Below are positions 16,784 through 25,181 of a stretch of DNA of 64,000 nucleotides, one piece after another (the stretch's first letter is position 1; each line of letters opens with the position of its first letter). The notes below the pieces were generated by a model. It did no database searches. It was not told where the DNA came from and saw nothing but the letters and a program-made list of their open reading frames with translations. Where the stretch lies: NCBI RefSeq assembly GCF_006716815.1, contig NZ_VFPS01000003.1:186001-250000 (forward strand), given 5' to 3'. This stretch comes from Microbacterium lacticum. Lineage in GTDB: Bacteria > Actinomycetota > Actinomycetes > Actinomycetales > Microbacteriaceae. A program made the position numbers and the translations under genes.

Positions 16784-18079
16784 GTGCCAGACCCGCGCCC
16801 CCTCTCCCTCTGGCGCGGCAGACTCCTCGCCTTCACCGGCATCGTGCTGGTCGCCTTCTCGCTGCGCTCGGCGGTCGCCTCGATCTCGCCGATCCTCGCC
16901 GAGATCGAGGCCGACTTCGCGGTGCCGTCGTGGATCCTCGGGCTGATCGGAGCCGCGCCGCCGGTGTGCTTCGCGGTGTTCGGCATCGTGACGCCCGCCC
17001 TCGAGCGGCGCTTCGGCCTGGAACGTCTCGCGGTCGCCGCGATGGTCGTCGCCACCGGCGCGATGGTCGCGCGCGCCCTGGCATCCGATGCCCTCGCCCT
17101 TCTTCTCGGCACGGCGGTGCTGTTCGCCGCGATCGGCGTCGGCAACGTCGTGCTGCCGCCGCTCATCAAGAAGTACTTCCCCGACCGCGTCGGCACGATG
17201 ACGGGGCTGTACTCGTCGCTGCTCGCCGTCGCCGCGTTCGTGCCGCCGCTCGTGGCGGTGCCGGTGGCGGATGCCGCGGGCTGGCGCTTCTCGCTCGGCA
17301 TGTGGGCGGTGTTCGCGCTCGCCGCGATCGTGCCGTGGGTGGCGCAGCTGGTCGTGGATGCCCGCGAGCGCGCGGCGGGTCGGGCCGCGGCGGCGCGCGG
17401 GCTCGACGGGAACGGCGCCGGCGATGCGGTCGGCGCCGACGTCGAGATCGACGAGCCGACGCCGCGCGTGCTCGGGCGGCTGCCCCGCATCCCGCTGGCG
17501 TGGGCGCTGGCGGTGACGTTCGCGATCTCGTCGGCGAGCGTCTACGCGTGCTTCGCGTGGCTGCCGGTGGTGCTCGTCGAGATGGCGGGCGTCTCGCACG
17601 CGGCCGCGGGCGCGCTGCTGTCGCTGTTCGGCGCGATGGGGCTGCCGTGGTCGATCCTCGTGCCGATGGCCGTCACGCGCTGGAACCGGGTCGGCGTCGT
17701 GTACGTCGTCGCACTGGTCGCGGGTGTCGCCGGTGTGCTCGGCATGGTGCTCGCCCCGACCGCGGCGACGGTGCTGTGGGTCGTGCTGCTCGGCACGCCG
17801 CAGGGGCTCTTCCCCGCGGTGCTCGTGATGATCCAGCGTCGCTCGCGCACGCACGAGGGCGCGGTGGCGCTGTCGAGCTTCAGCCAGAGCATCGGCTACG
17901 CGATCGCGGCGATCTTCCCGCTGGCGTTCGCGGTGCTGCACGAGACCACGGGCGGCTGGCAGGCGCCGCTGGTGCTGCTCAGCGTGCTGTTCCTGTTCGC
18001 GATCCCGGCGGGGTACGTGGTCACCCACACCCGCACGATCGAGGAGGAGTGGGAGAAGCGCACCGGCCGCACGTGGTGA
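16784..18079 (+). CDS. MFS permease of the CynX/NimT type
   Basis: A 431-residue major facilitator with 12 hydrophobic helices and a central cytoplasmic loop at about 205-235. The opening FTGIVLVAFSLRSAVASISPIL matches the cyanate-permease-like (CynX/NimT) branch with its conserved RxA segment in helix 1. Motif A is degenerate in the first half (ALERRFGLERLAVAA). It is 39 bases after purF with no visible terminator and could be in the same transcript. Members include cyanate and 2-nitroimidazole transporters; the substrate here is unknown. GTG start at 16784. Confidence 0.85.
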   Translation: MPDPRPLSLWRGRLLAFTGIVLVAFSLRSAVASISPILAEIEADFAVPSWILGLIGAAPPVCFAVFGIVTPALERRFGLERLAVAAMVVATGAMVARALASDALALLLGTAVLFAAIGVGNVVLPPLIKKYFPDRVGTMTGLYSSLLAVAAFVPPLVAVPVADAAGWRFSLGMWAVFALAAIVPWVAQLVVDARERAAGRAAAARGLDGNGAGDAVGADVEIDEPTPRVLGRLPRIPLAWALAVTFAISSASVYACFAWLPVVLVEMAGVSHAAAGALLSLFGAMGLPWSILVPMAVTRWNRVGVVYVVALVAGVAGVLGMVLAPTAATVLWVVLLGTPQGLFPAVLVMIQRRSRTHEGAVALSSFSQSIGYAIAAIFPLAFAVLHETTGGWQAPLVLLSVLFLFAIPAGYVVTHTRTIEEEWEKRTGRTW

Positions 18080-18133
18080 CGCGGACGCGCGCGGATGTCG
18101 CGCGGGCGCGGCGGGAAGCCGACGTGGGGGAGA

Positions 18134-18307
18134 TCAGGCCGTTTCGACCTTGTCGTCCTCGTCTTCGTCGGCCCACTTGTCGACGTACGGGTCCTCGTCG
18201 TGGTGACCGAGTTCCTTTTCGAGCGCGGAGTAGTTCACGTTGTACGTGTCGTACTTGAGTTCGCGAGCGATCTTGGTGTGCTTCGCCTTCTGACGGCCAC
18301 GCCCCAT
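18134..18307 (-). CDS. DUF3073 domain protein
   Basis: A 57-residue acidic-tailed protein, MGRGRQKAKHTKIARELKYD at the N-terminus followed by NYSALEKEL and an Asp/Glu-rich end. This matches the whole length of the actinobacterial DUF3073 family. The frame is open to 18514 but the ATG at 18307 is the family start. Unknown function; strongly conserved in actinobacteria. Convergent with the MFS gene and divergent from the universal stress protein gene. Confidence 0.9.
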   Translation of the reverse strand: MGRGRQKAKHTKIARELKYDTYNVNYSALEKELGHHDEDPYVDKWADEDEDDKVETA

Positions 18308-18535
18308 GCGAGACCCCCTCATTTCTGAGTCACGGGCGGTGCGGCTGCGTTTCGCACACTCACCCGATGCATTCACGATGCGTTTCGAACCGGCCCGAGG
18401 CCGGGAAGAGTAGCATTCAGGATAACACGGTGGCCTCCGACCCCTCGCGGTTCGTGACGACCTGGTTCGCGACGACGCTGTTCGCGACGGCCGGACATGC
18501 GGGCGAGTGGTCACATCGATCGAGCGGAGTATGTG

Positions 18536-19120
18536 ATGTCGGATGCCGAGGCCGGCGCAGATGCCCAGGCCGGCATGGATGCCGAGGCCGGCGCTGATTC
18601 AGAAGCCGTCGCCGTCCCGCGTCGCGCGGTGATCGTCGGGGTCATCCCCGATCAGCCGCAGCGGGTGCTGACCGAGGCGGCGCGCTATGCGCGGCTGTTC
18701 GGGGCGCCGCTGATCGTGGCGCACGTCGACGTGACCCGGTTCGTCACGTATGAAGACCCGGACGGCTACGTGCACACCGCGCCGATCGACCTCGACAACT
18801 CGGCGGGGGAGGCGCAGCTCGCGCGCGTGCGCGAAGCGGCGGTCGCCGCCCTCGGCGGGGCGGGCATCGAGTGGACGACGGCGCAGCTCGTCGGCGATCC
18901 CGCGCTGGCGCTGAAGCAGCTCGCCGAGCGGGCCGAGGCCCGGCTGATCGTCGTGGGCACCCGCCGTCGCGGCTTCGGCGAGACGGTGCGCGAGTTTTTC
19001 ACCGGCTCGGTCGCGGCGCGGCTCGCGCACCGCCAGTCGCGCCCGATCCTCGTGGTGCCGCTCGACGACCCCGTGCAGGGCAGCGACGACCCCTGGGCCG
19101 AGACCTGGCCCCAGGCCTGA
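18536..19120 (+). CDS. Universal stress protein (UspA family)
   Basis: A 194-residue single-Usp-domain protein. After an Ala/Glu/Gly-rich N-terminus of about 28 residues, the domain begins AVIVGVIPDQPQRVLTEAAR. It ends with the ATP-binding glycine motif region LIVVGTRRRGFGETVREFFTGSVAARLAHR and PILVVPLD. Binds ATP by family and is thought to act in stress or dormancy responses. ATG at 18536 chosen; an earlier ATG at 18531 is out of frame. Confidence 0.88.
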   Translation: MSDAEAGADAQAGMDAEAGADSEAVAVPRRAVIVGVIPDQPQRVLTEAARYARLFGAPLIVAHVDVTRFVTYEDPDGYVHTAPIDLDNSAGEAQLARVREAAVAALGGAGIEWTTAQLVGDPALALKQLAERAEARLIVVGTRRRGFGETVREFFTGSVAARLAHRQSRPILVVPLDDPVQGSDDPWAETWPQA

Positions 19121-19197
19121 GCGGAGACCTCGCTCCGGGGTATCCCCCCTTCTTGCGTCGATGACGCGGGACGACCAGCGTCGCCCGGTATCACCTC

Positions 19198-19524
19198 GTG
19201 ACGATCCCGCCTCCTCAGGACAGGCCGACCACCGCTGCCGGCCGGGGGGAGCAGGTGCGCGGCATGTGCCAGGACATGCTCGCGAGCGGCACCGCCGGAC
19301 CTGTCGCCCTGGCGCTCGCCGGCGGGGTGGTGGGCTCGTACGAGCCGGTCGCCTCCGGCGATGGCACGAGCGTCGTCTATGCGAAGAGCACGCGCAGCTA
19401 CCAGGGCATCCTCGGCGGCGCGGGCGCGATCATCGGCGGGTCGCTCGGCGGGGCGCCCGGCGCCGCGATCGGCGGGGCGATCGGCGGAGTCATCGGCACG
19501 ATCGTAGACGACTGCAAAGACTGA
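19198..19524 (+). CDS. Small glycine-zipper protein
   Basis: A 108-residue product with no family that I recognise. Residues about 72-100 are a glycine zipper, with repeated GG pairs spaced four residues apart (GGSLGGAPGAAIGGAIGGVIG), followed by a short acidic end containing Cys. A second Cys lies in RGMCQDMLASG. GTG at 19198 lacks a good ribosome site, and an internal ATG at the CQDML segment is an alternative. Glycine zippers occur in membrane-inserting peptides and in some class II bacteriocins, but there is no leader, immunity or export gene next to it. It is the last backbone-like gene before island A. Confidence 0.45.
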   Translation: MTIPPPQDRPTTAAGRGEQVRGMCQDMLASGTAGPVALALAGGVVGSYEPVASGDGTSVVYAKSTRSYQGILGGAGAIIGGSLGGAPGAAIGGAIGGVIGTIVDDCKD

Positions 19525-20181
19525 CCGGGCGGGTCTGGCTGGGCGGCCGCGTGGGGGACGTTCACATGGGCCGTGCTGTGCCCGATAGCGGCGCCGTCAT
19601 CGCGAATCGATGCGTGCCGGTCCTACGAGCGTCGATCGCCCGAGCGGGGTCTGGAGGTTTCTCGTTGTCTTGGGTGCACGCTTGCGGACCGGCTTCCGCG
19701 CAGTCGCGCCATCAGTTGCAGGTTCGACTAGCTCACCTGGTTCGACGCCGCGGCTAGCAGGCGCACGGTTGCGCGCGCGATGTCGGCTGGCCTGTGGCTG
19801 ATCGTGAGCAGCCGCGAGAGTTCTTCGTCAAGGTGCGGGCCGAAGGCGGCACTGGCGTACGCGGCTTGCAGCGCATCCAGCGCGACTGCGACCTGCGCGC
19901 CCAGAGCATGAGCCGGATACGCTCCGGGCGACCACCCATCAAAGAACTGCGGATATAGACGCTGCGCGACTGCCGCTGCCGCGCCCCCGTAACCTCCGGC
20001 GACGAGCAGCAGACGTCCGGACTGTATGGTCAGACGTGCCTCTTCGATCACGCCGGGTTCCGCGCCGACGTAGCCAGCGAGGCGCCCCCCAACAATCAGA
20101 CGGGCTGTTGTTACGCTCGCGACATACTCGCGCATCGCGGTCAACGCGTTGCCCGCGTCTTGACTCCAAGAGCCGTCTAGG

Positions 20182-21255
20182 TGTTCTTCCCACGGTGGTT
20201 GTGAGCAGCGTGGCGTGACGGGATGAGGTGAGGACCTCCGGTATCGATGTGGGTTACCACACTCACTCGATCCACGGAGGTCCTCGTGTCATACGTTACC
20301 CACGCTCGCGCCGCGCTCACCGTCGATGGGCGGATCAAGATCGCTCGGCTGGTGATCGAGGACGGCTGGACGCAGGCTCGTGTCGCGGAGCGGTTCCAGG
20401 TCGCCCGTGGCACGGTCTCCAAGTGGGTCGCCCGGTATCGTGCCGGCGGACGCGCGGCGATGCAGGATCGCTCCTCACGGCCGGCGAGCTCGCCATCGCG
20501 GACGCCGCAGCGTATGGAGCGGCGGATCATCGGGTTGCGGGTGACCCGACGTTGGGGCCCGCATCGGATCGCGTACCACCTGCTGCTGCCGCAATCCACG
20601 GTCTCGAAGGTGCTGAAGCGGTACCGGGTGCCGCTGCTGGGGCAGGTCGACAAGAACACCGGTGTTCGGGTGCGCAAGCCGAAGCCGGTCCGGTACGAGC
20701 GACAGGCGCCGGGCGAGCTGGTGCACGTGGACGTGAAGAAGCTCGGCCGGATCCCTGACGGTGGCGGCTGGCGCACGCTGGGACGTGCCACGGGCCGCAA
20801 ACGCCGCTCCGGGGTCGGCTACTCGTATCTGCATTCCGCGATCGACGACCACGCCCGACTGGTCTACTCCGAGATCCTCCCCGACGAACGCAAGGACACC
20901 GCCGGCGGGTTCTGGCAGCGCGCCAGCGCGTTCTTCGCCGGGCACGGCATCACCGTGCAGCGGGTGATGACCGATAACGGCTCCTGCTACCGGTCCAAGG
21001 TGTTCAACGAGGCGCTCGGCGAGAACGTGAAGCACAAATACACGCGGCCCTATCGGCCGCAGACCAACGGGAAGATCGAGCGATTCCACCGCACCCTCGC
21101 CGACGAATGGGCCTACGCCCGCCACTACGACTCAGACCAGCAGCGAGCCGCCAGCTACGACGCCTGGCTGCACCACTACAATCACCATCGACCCCACACC
21201 GGCATCGGAGGCCGAGCACCCATCGACCGCGTCCACAACGTCAGTGGGAAGAACA
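20182..21255 (+). mobile_element. Intact IS481-family insertion sequence
   Basis: 1074 bp with perfect 12-bp terminal inverted repeats TGTTCTTCCCAC / GTGGGAAGAACA. The flanks are identical 6-mers TCTAGG (20176-20181 and 21256-21261), matching the NCTAGN target duplication known for IS481. Contains one transposase gene. Its exact duplication indicates a recent, undisturbed insertion. Confidence 0.95.
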
Positions 21256-21260
21256 TCTAG
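20286..21260 (+). CDS. IS481-family transposase
   Basis: A 324-residue DDE transposase. N-terminal HTH (ARLVIEDGWTQARVAERFQV and GTVSKWVARYRAGG), a second HTH region (MERRIIGLRVTRRWGPHRIA), and an integrase catalytic core from about residue 150 with VHVDVKKLGRIP, SAIDDHARLVYSEI, RVMTDNGSCYRS and the Glu-containing PQTNGKIERFHRTLADEW. GTG at 20286 has GGAGG upstream. The TAG stop (21258-21260) lies outside the element, inside the right target duplicate: the IS uses the target CTAG as its terminator codon. Confidence 0.95.
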   Translation: MSYVTHARAALTVDGRIKIARLVIEDGWTQARVAERFQVARGTVSKWVARYRAGGRAAMQDRSSRPASSPSRTPQRMERRIIGLRVTRRWGPHRIAYHLLLPQSTVSKVLKRYRVPLLGQVDKNTGVRVRKPKPVRYERQAPGELVHVDVKKLGRIPDGGGWRTLGRATGRKRRSGVGYSYLHSAIDDHARLVYSEILPDERKDTAGGFWQRASAFFAGHGITVQRVMTDNGSCYRSKVFNEALGENVKHKYTRPYRPQTNGKIERFHRTLADEWAYARHYDSDQQRAASYDAWLHHYNHHRPHTGIGGRAPIDRVHNVSGKNI

Positions 21261-21643
21261 GGCACGTGCGATCGGTACCGTCTTGAGCGACTCGGAAACC
21301 AACGTCAGTCTGCCGACGTCACCGAAGTTCCTGTCTGCCGCGATCAGCTCGTCTACCGTGAGCTTCCGGTACTCGGATTCGGCGAGCGTGATCTCAAGCG
21401 CGGATCGTCCGCTGCTGAAACGTTGGGCCTCTTCGATCAGGATCTCGGTGTAGCCACCGGGATTGAGGTGACCGCCGTATACGACGGTTCCTCCCGCGAG
21501 CATGATCGCTCTACCCACTTCGGCGACGACCAGTCGGCAGTGTTGCTCAGTGAGACCCAGACGTGAGAGATCGGCGCTCTCAGAGACTGACAAGGCGACT
21601 TTCTGGCCCGAGAGAGCGTCTCGCGAGATGAGGGTGGGCTCGC

Positions 21644-22864
21644 TCATGTCCTGAGTGCTCCACCGCGCGCAGCGAACGTCCGGGGCGTCAAGATGTCGAC
21701 GTCGACGTCGTAGCCTGCCACCGCGCACAACTGCAGCAGCACCTCTCGCTCGGCCGGCCCGAGCGGCGGATCGGGGTGAATGACCCACAGGTGCTTGTCA
21801 TCTGGCTGCGTCTCTTGATGTGAAGCGAGCCAGGGGGTGATCGTGGTCGGCTCAGGCGATTGCGCCGGAAGCCAATCGAACCCGTCCTCAGAGAGATAGG
21901 ACGTCTGCGCGTGCCAGAGAGTGTTCTTGAGCGCCTCGTCGACGAGCCTGTTGAGGGCGAGGGCGACACCCTGATCAGGGTCGGCGAGGTCACAGACCAC
22001 CGAGGGGACGTGGTCCATCAGAAAGGAGCCCCGCTCCTCACCGGCAGTGAGCGCGTACATGCAGACGACCGGCATGCCGCTGTGCTTCGCGGCGTGGACC
22101 TCACGTTGCGTCCATTCTCGCGCGGCGTAGACGTCGGTGCGGATCATCAGCAACGCGCTGCTGCCAGCGGCGTCCTCAAGCGTCCTCTCCCAGTCACCGC
22201 CAGGTTGGATGTCTTGCGCGTCGAAGAAGGCCGACAGGTGAGACCGCTGGATGTGGTCGCGCACACGCTCGAACATCGCGGGGCCGGAGCGCGAAGCTTC
22301 CTCCGAAGAACGGTGCTTCGTGTGGCTCACGAACACCGTCAGCCGTGCGGGGAGGTTCGCTTCATGCTGAATCTGTTGAGTGATCGCCTGCGCTAGCTCG
22401 CGCCCGAACAAGCCGGCATCCGCGTTCACGTCAGCGGGCAGGGTCTGGATGCCGCCGAGGATCTGACTGACGGTGCTGGTGCCCCATTGCAGGCCTTTCG
22501 CGACGACGGGGTAGACGCCTACGCCAGCCCTCTGGTTCAGCTCGGCGATCTCGCGAAGATAGGTGTTCCATGGTTTGGCCGCCTCGGCCGCTGCACGGAG
22601 CAAGTTCGTGTCGATGATTGGGACGATCGCGTTGAACTGTGCGGTCGGGAGTCCCTCGCCGAGCGGCGTCGCAATGCCCAAGGGCCGTGGCGGCCCTCCG
22701 TCCTCCCAGGGATCGCTGCGCGCATACACCTCGACGGCGCCGCCGGCCAGTCCTGAGAACGCCGGGCTATGGAAGTGCTCATGTAGCTCCGCGAATCGCT
22801 CGGCGCCGATCGCGTCATCGGGGTGCCAGACGACGAACACGTCAAGGATCGGCGGGATCGGCAC
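21644..22864 (-). CDS. Protein with two TIR-like domains, putative NADase effector
   Basis: About 406 residues. A first TIR-like domain (about 6-125) opens ILDVFVVWHPDD and has a candidate catalytic Glu in NTYLREIAELNQRAGVGVYPVV. A second, clearer TIR domain (about 174-300) opens RLTVFVSHTKH, contains FFDAQDIQPGGDWERTLEDA and the conserved Glu in WTQREVHAAKHSGMPVVCM. The C-terminus carries KHLWVIHPDPPLGPAE. No membrane helix. The GTG at 22864 fits GAGAGGA better than the GTG at 22870. The stop overlaps the SLOG gene start. TIR domains in bacterial immunity hydrolyse NAD or make cyclic ADP-ribose signals; which domain is catalytic here is unknown. Confidence 0.8.
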   Translation of the reverse strand: MPIPPILDVFVVWHPDDAIGAERFAELHEHFHSPAFSGLAGGAVEVYARSDPWEDGGPPRPLGIATPLGEGLPTAQFNAIVPIIDTNLLRAAAEAAKPWNTYLREIAELNQRAGVGVYPVVAKGLQWGTSTVSQILGGIQTLPADVNADAGLFGRELAQAITQQIQHEANLPARLTVFVSHTKHRSSEEASRSGPAMFERVRDHIQRSHLSAFFDAQDIQPGGDWERTLEDAAGSSALLMIRTDVYAAREWTQREVHAAKHSGMPVVCMYALTAGEERGSFLMDHVPSVVCDLADPDQGVALALNRLVDEALKNTLWHAQTSYLSEDGFDWLPAQSPEPTTITPWLASHQETQPDDKHLWVIHPDPPLGPAEREVLLQLCAVAGYDVDVDILTPRTFAARGGALRT

Positions 22865-22946
22865 GCGCACTCCTCTCGAAACGCCTGCTCATCGGGGCGA
22901 TGTCGGTGGTCAAAAGTAGACTATCCCTGGAAGGGAGGAGCCCGAG

Positions 22947-23414
22947 ATGAGCGCCCAACACAACATTTTCATCAGCCACCGTCACGAAGACGATGCGCTG
23001 GTCGGAGATCTCAAGAAGATGCTCGCCGGCAGCGGAGCCGAGATCCGGGACTCGTCGATCACGAGCGAGACCCCGAACAACGCGAAGAGCCCCGATTACA
23101 TCAGGACGCTCTTGGCGGACCAGATCCGATGGGCGGGAAAGATTATCGTCATCATCTCCCCCGACACGAAGAACCATGAGTGGGTCGACTGGGAGATCGA
23201 GTACGCCCGCAAGTTCCCGGACAAGCGGATCGTAGGGGTCTGGGCACCAGGCACGACGCACCACGACATGCCCGAGTCGCTCGAAGACTACGCGAACGCG
23301 ATCGTCAACTGGGATGCCCAGGCGATCATCGACGCTCTTGACGGCAAGGACAACTGGACAGAACCCAGTGGTGCTCCCGCGCCCGTGCAGTCGATTCCCC
23401 GCGCTGCCTGCTGA
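22947..23414 (+). CDS. ThsB/MTH538-type TIR protein
   Basis: A 155-residue stand-alone TIR-like protein of the DUF1863/MTH538 type, the family that includes ThsB of Thoeris. It starts HNIFISHRHEDDALVGDLKKML, with IRDSSITS, then YIRTLLADQIRWAGKIIVII, and the candidate catalytic Glu in WVDWEIEYARKFPDKRIVGV at about residue 83. Strong ribosome site GGAAGGGAGGAG. It is divergent from the double-TIR gene across 82 bases, so one intergenic region can control both arms. The next gene (Nmad2) begins 16 bases after the stop. In Thoeris, ThsB senses phage and makes a cyclic ADP-ribose isomer; the same role is inferred, not shown. Confidence 0.82.
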   Translation: MSAQHNIFISHRHEDDALVGDLKKMLAGSGAEIRDSSITSETPNNAKSPDYIRTLLADQIRWAGKIIVIISPDTKNHEWVDWEIEYARKFPDKRIVGVWAPGTTHHDMPESLEDYANAIVNWDAQAIIDALDGKDNWTEPSGAPAPVQSIPRAAC

Positions 23415-23429
23415 ACAGGGAGGTCGAGC

Positions 23430-24050
23430 GTGAAGCTGTTCAGCTACATCGTGCGCTACGACGTCGGGTTCGCGCCAAACCCCTTTCACGGTGTCTGCTC
23501 GCTTGCCACGTGCAAGCAGGACATCCGCAAGGTCGCCCAGGTCGACGACTGGATTGTCGGCACCGGCTCCCGACCGAACGGCAAAGCAGGCAACCTCGTC
23601 TATGCGATGCGCGTCTCAGAGATCGTGAGCTTCCAAGAGTATTGGCGCGATGAACGGTTCGCCGAGAAGCGGCCAAACCTTCGAGGCAGCCGCATGCAGC
23701 ACTTCGGCGACAACATCTACCACCGCGATCACGCCGGAGATTGGATCCAGGAGAACTCCCGCCACAGCAAGGACGACGGCTCTCTGGAGGCGCGTCACAT
23801 GCTGCGCGACACGAAGAGCGAGCGGGTGATCCTCGGAGACGAGTTCGTGTACTTCGGCGGAGACGGCCCGGTCATCCCCGAATCGCTGCGCATCGACTAC
23901 GGCTTCGACCTCGTGCACTCGGCACCTGCATACCGCAGCAACTTCACGGACGAGCACGTCGCAGCGATCATCGAGTGGGTGCGATCGCTCGAGCAGGGGG
24001 TGCAGGGACGCCCGCACGACTGGCCACGACGCCGGCAACCAGCAGCATAA
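23430..24050 (+). CDS. Nmad2-family nucleotide-modification-associated protein
   Basis: A 206-residue protein starting MKLFSYIVRYDVGFAPNPF, the hallmark N-terminus of nucleotide modification associated domain 2. It continues SLATCKQDIRKVAQVDDWIVGTGS and LVYAMRVSEIVSFQEYWRD, reminiscent of EVE/PUA-like folds that bind modified bases. Nmad2 was defined by its linkage to DNA base hypermodification genes in phages and bacteria; its biochemical role is not established. GTG at 23430 follows GGGAGG. It lies directly behind the ThsB-like TIR gene on the same strand and is convergent with the hmdU-kinase-like gene (19 bases between stops). Confidence 0.82.
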   Translation: MKLFSYIVRYDVGFAPNPFHGVCSLATCKQDIRKVAQVDDWIVGTGSRPNGKAGNLVYAMRVSEIVSFQEYWRDERFAEKRPNLRGSRMQHFGDNIYHRDHAGDWIQENSRHSKDDGSLEARHMLRDTKSERVILGDEFVYFGGDGPVIPESLRIDYGFDLVHSAPAYRSNFTDEHVAAIIEWVRSLEQGVQGRPHDWPRRRQPAA

Positions 24051-24069
24051 GCCCCCCGAGCGCTCTCAC

Positions 24070-25089
24070 CTAGAACATGGGCTCGAGGACGCGAGCACGC
24101 AAGAACTCATCGCCCAGCACCTCGTTCTGAGGAAGGTGACCGTTGATCCCCCACTTGGGTGGGAAGAAGAGCGTCATCGGCTCCGGCGTGGAGACGTAGC
24201 GCGACTTGATCCGGCTTCTCGCACTGGCAAGCTCCGGAACCGCTTCACGGCAGTACTTATCCGTCTCGCAGAAGAGATTCTGAGCGTCAATCGCCTGGAT
24301 CGGCCGGCCCCAGAGACCGCTGAACTCAAGTTCCAGGCGGGCGAACTCACCCTCCTGGTTGTCGACCATCCACATGATCACCTCTTGCGGTGTGAGGCCG
24401 CCCAGGTCGGAGAAAACCTTTCTGATGCCGCGCAGCGCGCCCGGACCAGGCTTCGTGAAATCGTTCTCAGAGAAGTTCACGTGCTCCGAGTAGTTCAGGT
24501 CAATCGCCATCTGATAAGACATGAAATCCCCCATCAAGGGGAAAGTGTGGAGCAGGTCGTAGACCTCCTCCAGCGACTCAGCCTCAAGAATCCGCTCGGC
24601 AAGGCACGACCGCACGAACATGTCCCGGAATAACTCCACATGGTTCAGATGCTTGGTCTTGCGACCGTAGGCGTCCGTGGCGCAGAGGATGAACGCCCCC
24701 GTGTAGAGGCCGCCGTTGCGGTCCTTCGCTTCGGTGAGCGCCCCCTCGAACACACCGGTCTCCAGATCTGCGATCCGAGGCGACCGCCCAAGTATCTCGA
24801 CGACGGTCTCCCACGTACCGACATTGCTGAAGTTTCGGAACGCGACGATCTGGAACAGGCGATCTGCAGGACTTGAGTCGTCATCGCAGTAGGCGACGTC
24901 GCGGATGAGGTACTGGCTGACACGGTCAGCAGCCCGATAGACGTTGCAGAACTTGTACTCCTGGAGAATCCGGTCCTGCGTCCACGGCCCCGGGGCTCCA
25001 GCGACGCGCGCCTCAAACACATGCTGCCGCTCAGCGGCGAACTTCCAGTAGAGCTCGTAGACCCCGTCCCGGGGAGTTGGTGCTCTCAT
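24070..25089 (-). CDS. 5-hmdU DNA kinase helical-domain protein (putative DNA base hypermodification)
   Basis: About 339 residues. The N-terminal half has the family signature YELYWKFAAERQHVFEAR, then PWTQDRILQEYKFCNVYRAADRVSQYL, as in the helical (HhH-GPD-related) domain of 5-hydroxymethyluracil DNA kinase and the related alpha-glutamyl/putrescinyl-thymidine pyrophosphorylases. These act on modified pyrimidines already in DNA, activating the 5-hydroxymethyl group for further decoration. The C-terminal region (GINGHLPQNEVLG) is poorly characterised. ATG at 25089 used; in-frame ATG at 25128 with GAGAGG upstream is equally possible. Downstream of, and co-oriented with, the thymidylate-synthase-like gene. 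Confidence 0.72.
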   Translation of the reverse strand: MRAPTPRDGVYELYWKFAAERQHVFEARVAGAPGPWTQDRILQEYKFCNVYRAADRVSQYLIRDVAYCDDDSSPADRLFQIVAFRNFSNVGTWETVVEILGRSPRIADLETGVFEGALTEAKDRNGGLYTGAFILCATDAYGRKTKHLNHVELFRDMFVRSCLAERILEAESLEEVYDLLHTFPLMGDFMSYQMAIDLNYSEHVNFSENDFTKPGPGALRGIRKVFSDLGGLTPQEVIMWMVDNQEGEFARLELEFSGLWGRPIQAIDAQNLFCETDKYCREAVPELASARSRIKSRYVSTPEPMTLFFPPKWGINGHLPQNEVLGDEFLRARVLEPMF

Positions 25090-25181
25090 AACCCGTGCCT
25101 GTCTCCGTCCTACGCTGCCTACGGCCATCCGCCTCTCGTGGCGCGATGTATGTCCGACCCGTCGTCCACTGCTTCGCTCCA

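Larger units (their letters stand above)
19728..21647 (-). pseudogene. SLOG-family nucleotide-sensor gene split by an IS481 element
   Basis: Reading from ATG 21647, the first part encodes a Rossmann-like SLOG domain (KVALSVSESADLSRLG, then GGTVVYGGHLNPGGYTEIL) up to TVPIARALD. The IS481 element at 20182-21255 interrupts it, and the frame resumes as GSWSQDAGNALTAMREYVA, LIVGGRLAGYVGAEPGVIEEA and LLLVAGGYGGAAAAVAQRL, ending at 19728. Removing the IS and one 6-bp target copy leaves exactly 840 bases, a continuous 279-residue protein. The start overlaps the upstream double-TIR gene stop by four bases (ATGA), so they formed an operon. SLOG domains bind nucleotide signals, including those made by TIR enzymes. 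Confidence 0.85.

Noticed and set aside
15758..18028. A 756-residue open frame antisense to purF and the MFS gene
   Set aside because: No domain, and an Arg/His/Asp bias from antisense GC codons; it spans two well-supported genes.
19690..19760. A tRNA fragment suggested by GGTTCGA near the end of the SLOG gene
   Set aside because: No acceptor or anticodon stem can be formed around it, and the sequence is explained by the 3' end of the SLOG coding frame.
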